From Cyanobacteria bacterium FACHB-DQ100 (GTDB lineage Bacteria; Cyanobacteriota; Cyanobacteriia; Leptolyngbyales; Leptolyngbyaceae), in contig JACJNW010000028.1 of NCBI GenBank assembly GCA_014695195.1, forward strand, positions 1,136,994 through 1,200,993: 64,000 nucleotides of DNA, in the 5' to 3' direction. Position numbers and translations under genes: made by a program. How positions within the stretch are numbered: position 1 is the first letter of the stretch; each line of letters opens with the position of its first letter. Shown piece after piece: positions 63,964-64,000 of this stretch. The notes below the pieces were generated by a model, which was given only the letters and a program-made list of their open reading frames with translations, was not told where the DNA came from and ran no database searches.

Positions 63964-64000
63964 ATGAGCTACCGCATCCGCAACTGGTCTGAGTATAACG
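63964..64000 (+). CDS. IS5-like transposase, N-terminal fragment at window edge
   Basis: The window ends in an open frame reading MSYRIRNWSEYN from the ATG at 63964, which I recognise as the start of IS5/IS4-type transposases. In-frame GTG (63925) and TTG (63934) starts would add VIGLKYHQQAFTA or part of it. GGCGTTGTTGCATGAATAG just upstream (about 63890-63908) may be the left inverted repeat of the element. Only 12 or so codons are visible, so family and intactness cannot be judged. Confidence 0.65.
   Translation, partial: MSYRIRNWSEYN

Overview
The window looks like chromosomal DNA of a filamentous cyanobacterium. The octamer GCGATCGC (the HIP1 palindrome of cyanobacteria) and its core recur throughout. 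The gene set includes cyanobacteria-restricted families: a DUF3110 protein, a DUF3177-type membrane protein, a BvdR-type biliverdin reductase, a Slr0204-like DHNA-CoA thioesterase and an EGY-type site-2 protease relative. A complete fraC-fraD-fraE cluster (3.3-5.8 kb) encodes septal-junction and filament-integrity proteins, which points to a multicellular filament. No heterocyst-specific gene was seen, so a Leptolyngbya/Oscillatoriales-like organism is my inference, not a demonstrated assignment.

Layout, 0-33.6 kb: mostly ordinary core genes. They are the allantoinase end, a coiled-coil pair, DUF3110, mtnP, fraCDE, a hybrid histidine kinase, DUF3177, glmM, an APH-family kinase, a GAF hybrid kinase, bvdR, a JAMM protease next to a MoeZ-type E1/rhodanese, an EcfT-like protein, der, map, then an apparent operon of a degenerate site-2 protease, a DUF815 ATPase and a DHNA-CoA thioesterase. 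These are followed by a degenerate MBL protein, phoX, an alpha/beta hydrolase, doxX, an AI-2E family transporter and glgX.

Layout, 33.7-54.5 kb: a dense signal-transduction region. One side of a divergent pair reads zinc-ribbon/HTH protein, CheY, CheC, hybrid kinase; the other reads CheA, CheW, a soluble MCP and a 1386-residue double hybrid kinase. No CheR or CheB is present. Beyond a MITE, a TPR gene and two peptide/nickel-type permeases lies a ParM-like/ParR-like pair with a strong promoter, a tRNA-Val(CAC) gene, an operator-like inverted repeat, an XRE regulator and a second giant hybrid kinase.

Layout, 54.5-64 kb: accessory surface and secretion region. An SLH-domain protein is followed by paired hairpins and a 2080-residue extracellular protein that combines Calx-beta domains, a choice-of-anchor I propeller, an EEP-type nuclease/phosphatase domain, cadherin-like domains and RTX repeats. 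A 44-bp inverted repeat brackets this gene. The right edge holds gene debris, four GGTGRTAAC motifs and the first codons of an IS5-like transposase.

The strongest candidates for something undescribed are the bracketed giant phosphoesterase/nuclease cassette, the adaptation-less chemosensory locus led by a transposase-derived DNA-binding protein, the chromosomal ParMR-tRNA island, and the two neighbouring divergently transcribed enzymes that have both lost their canonical metal-binding motifs.
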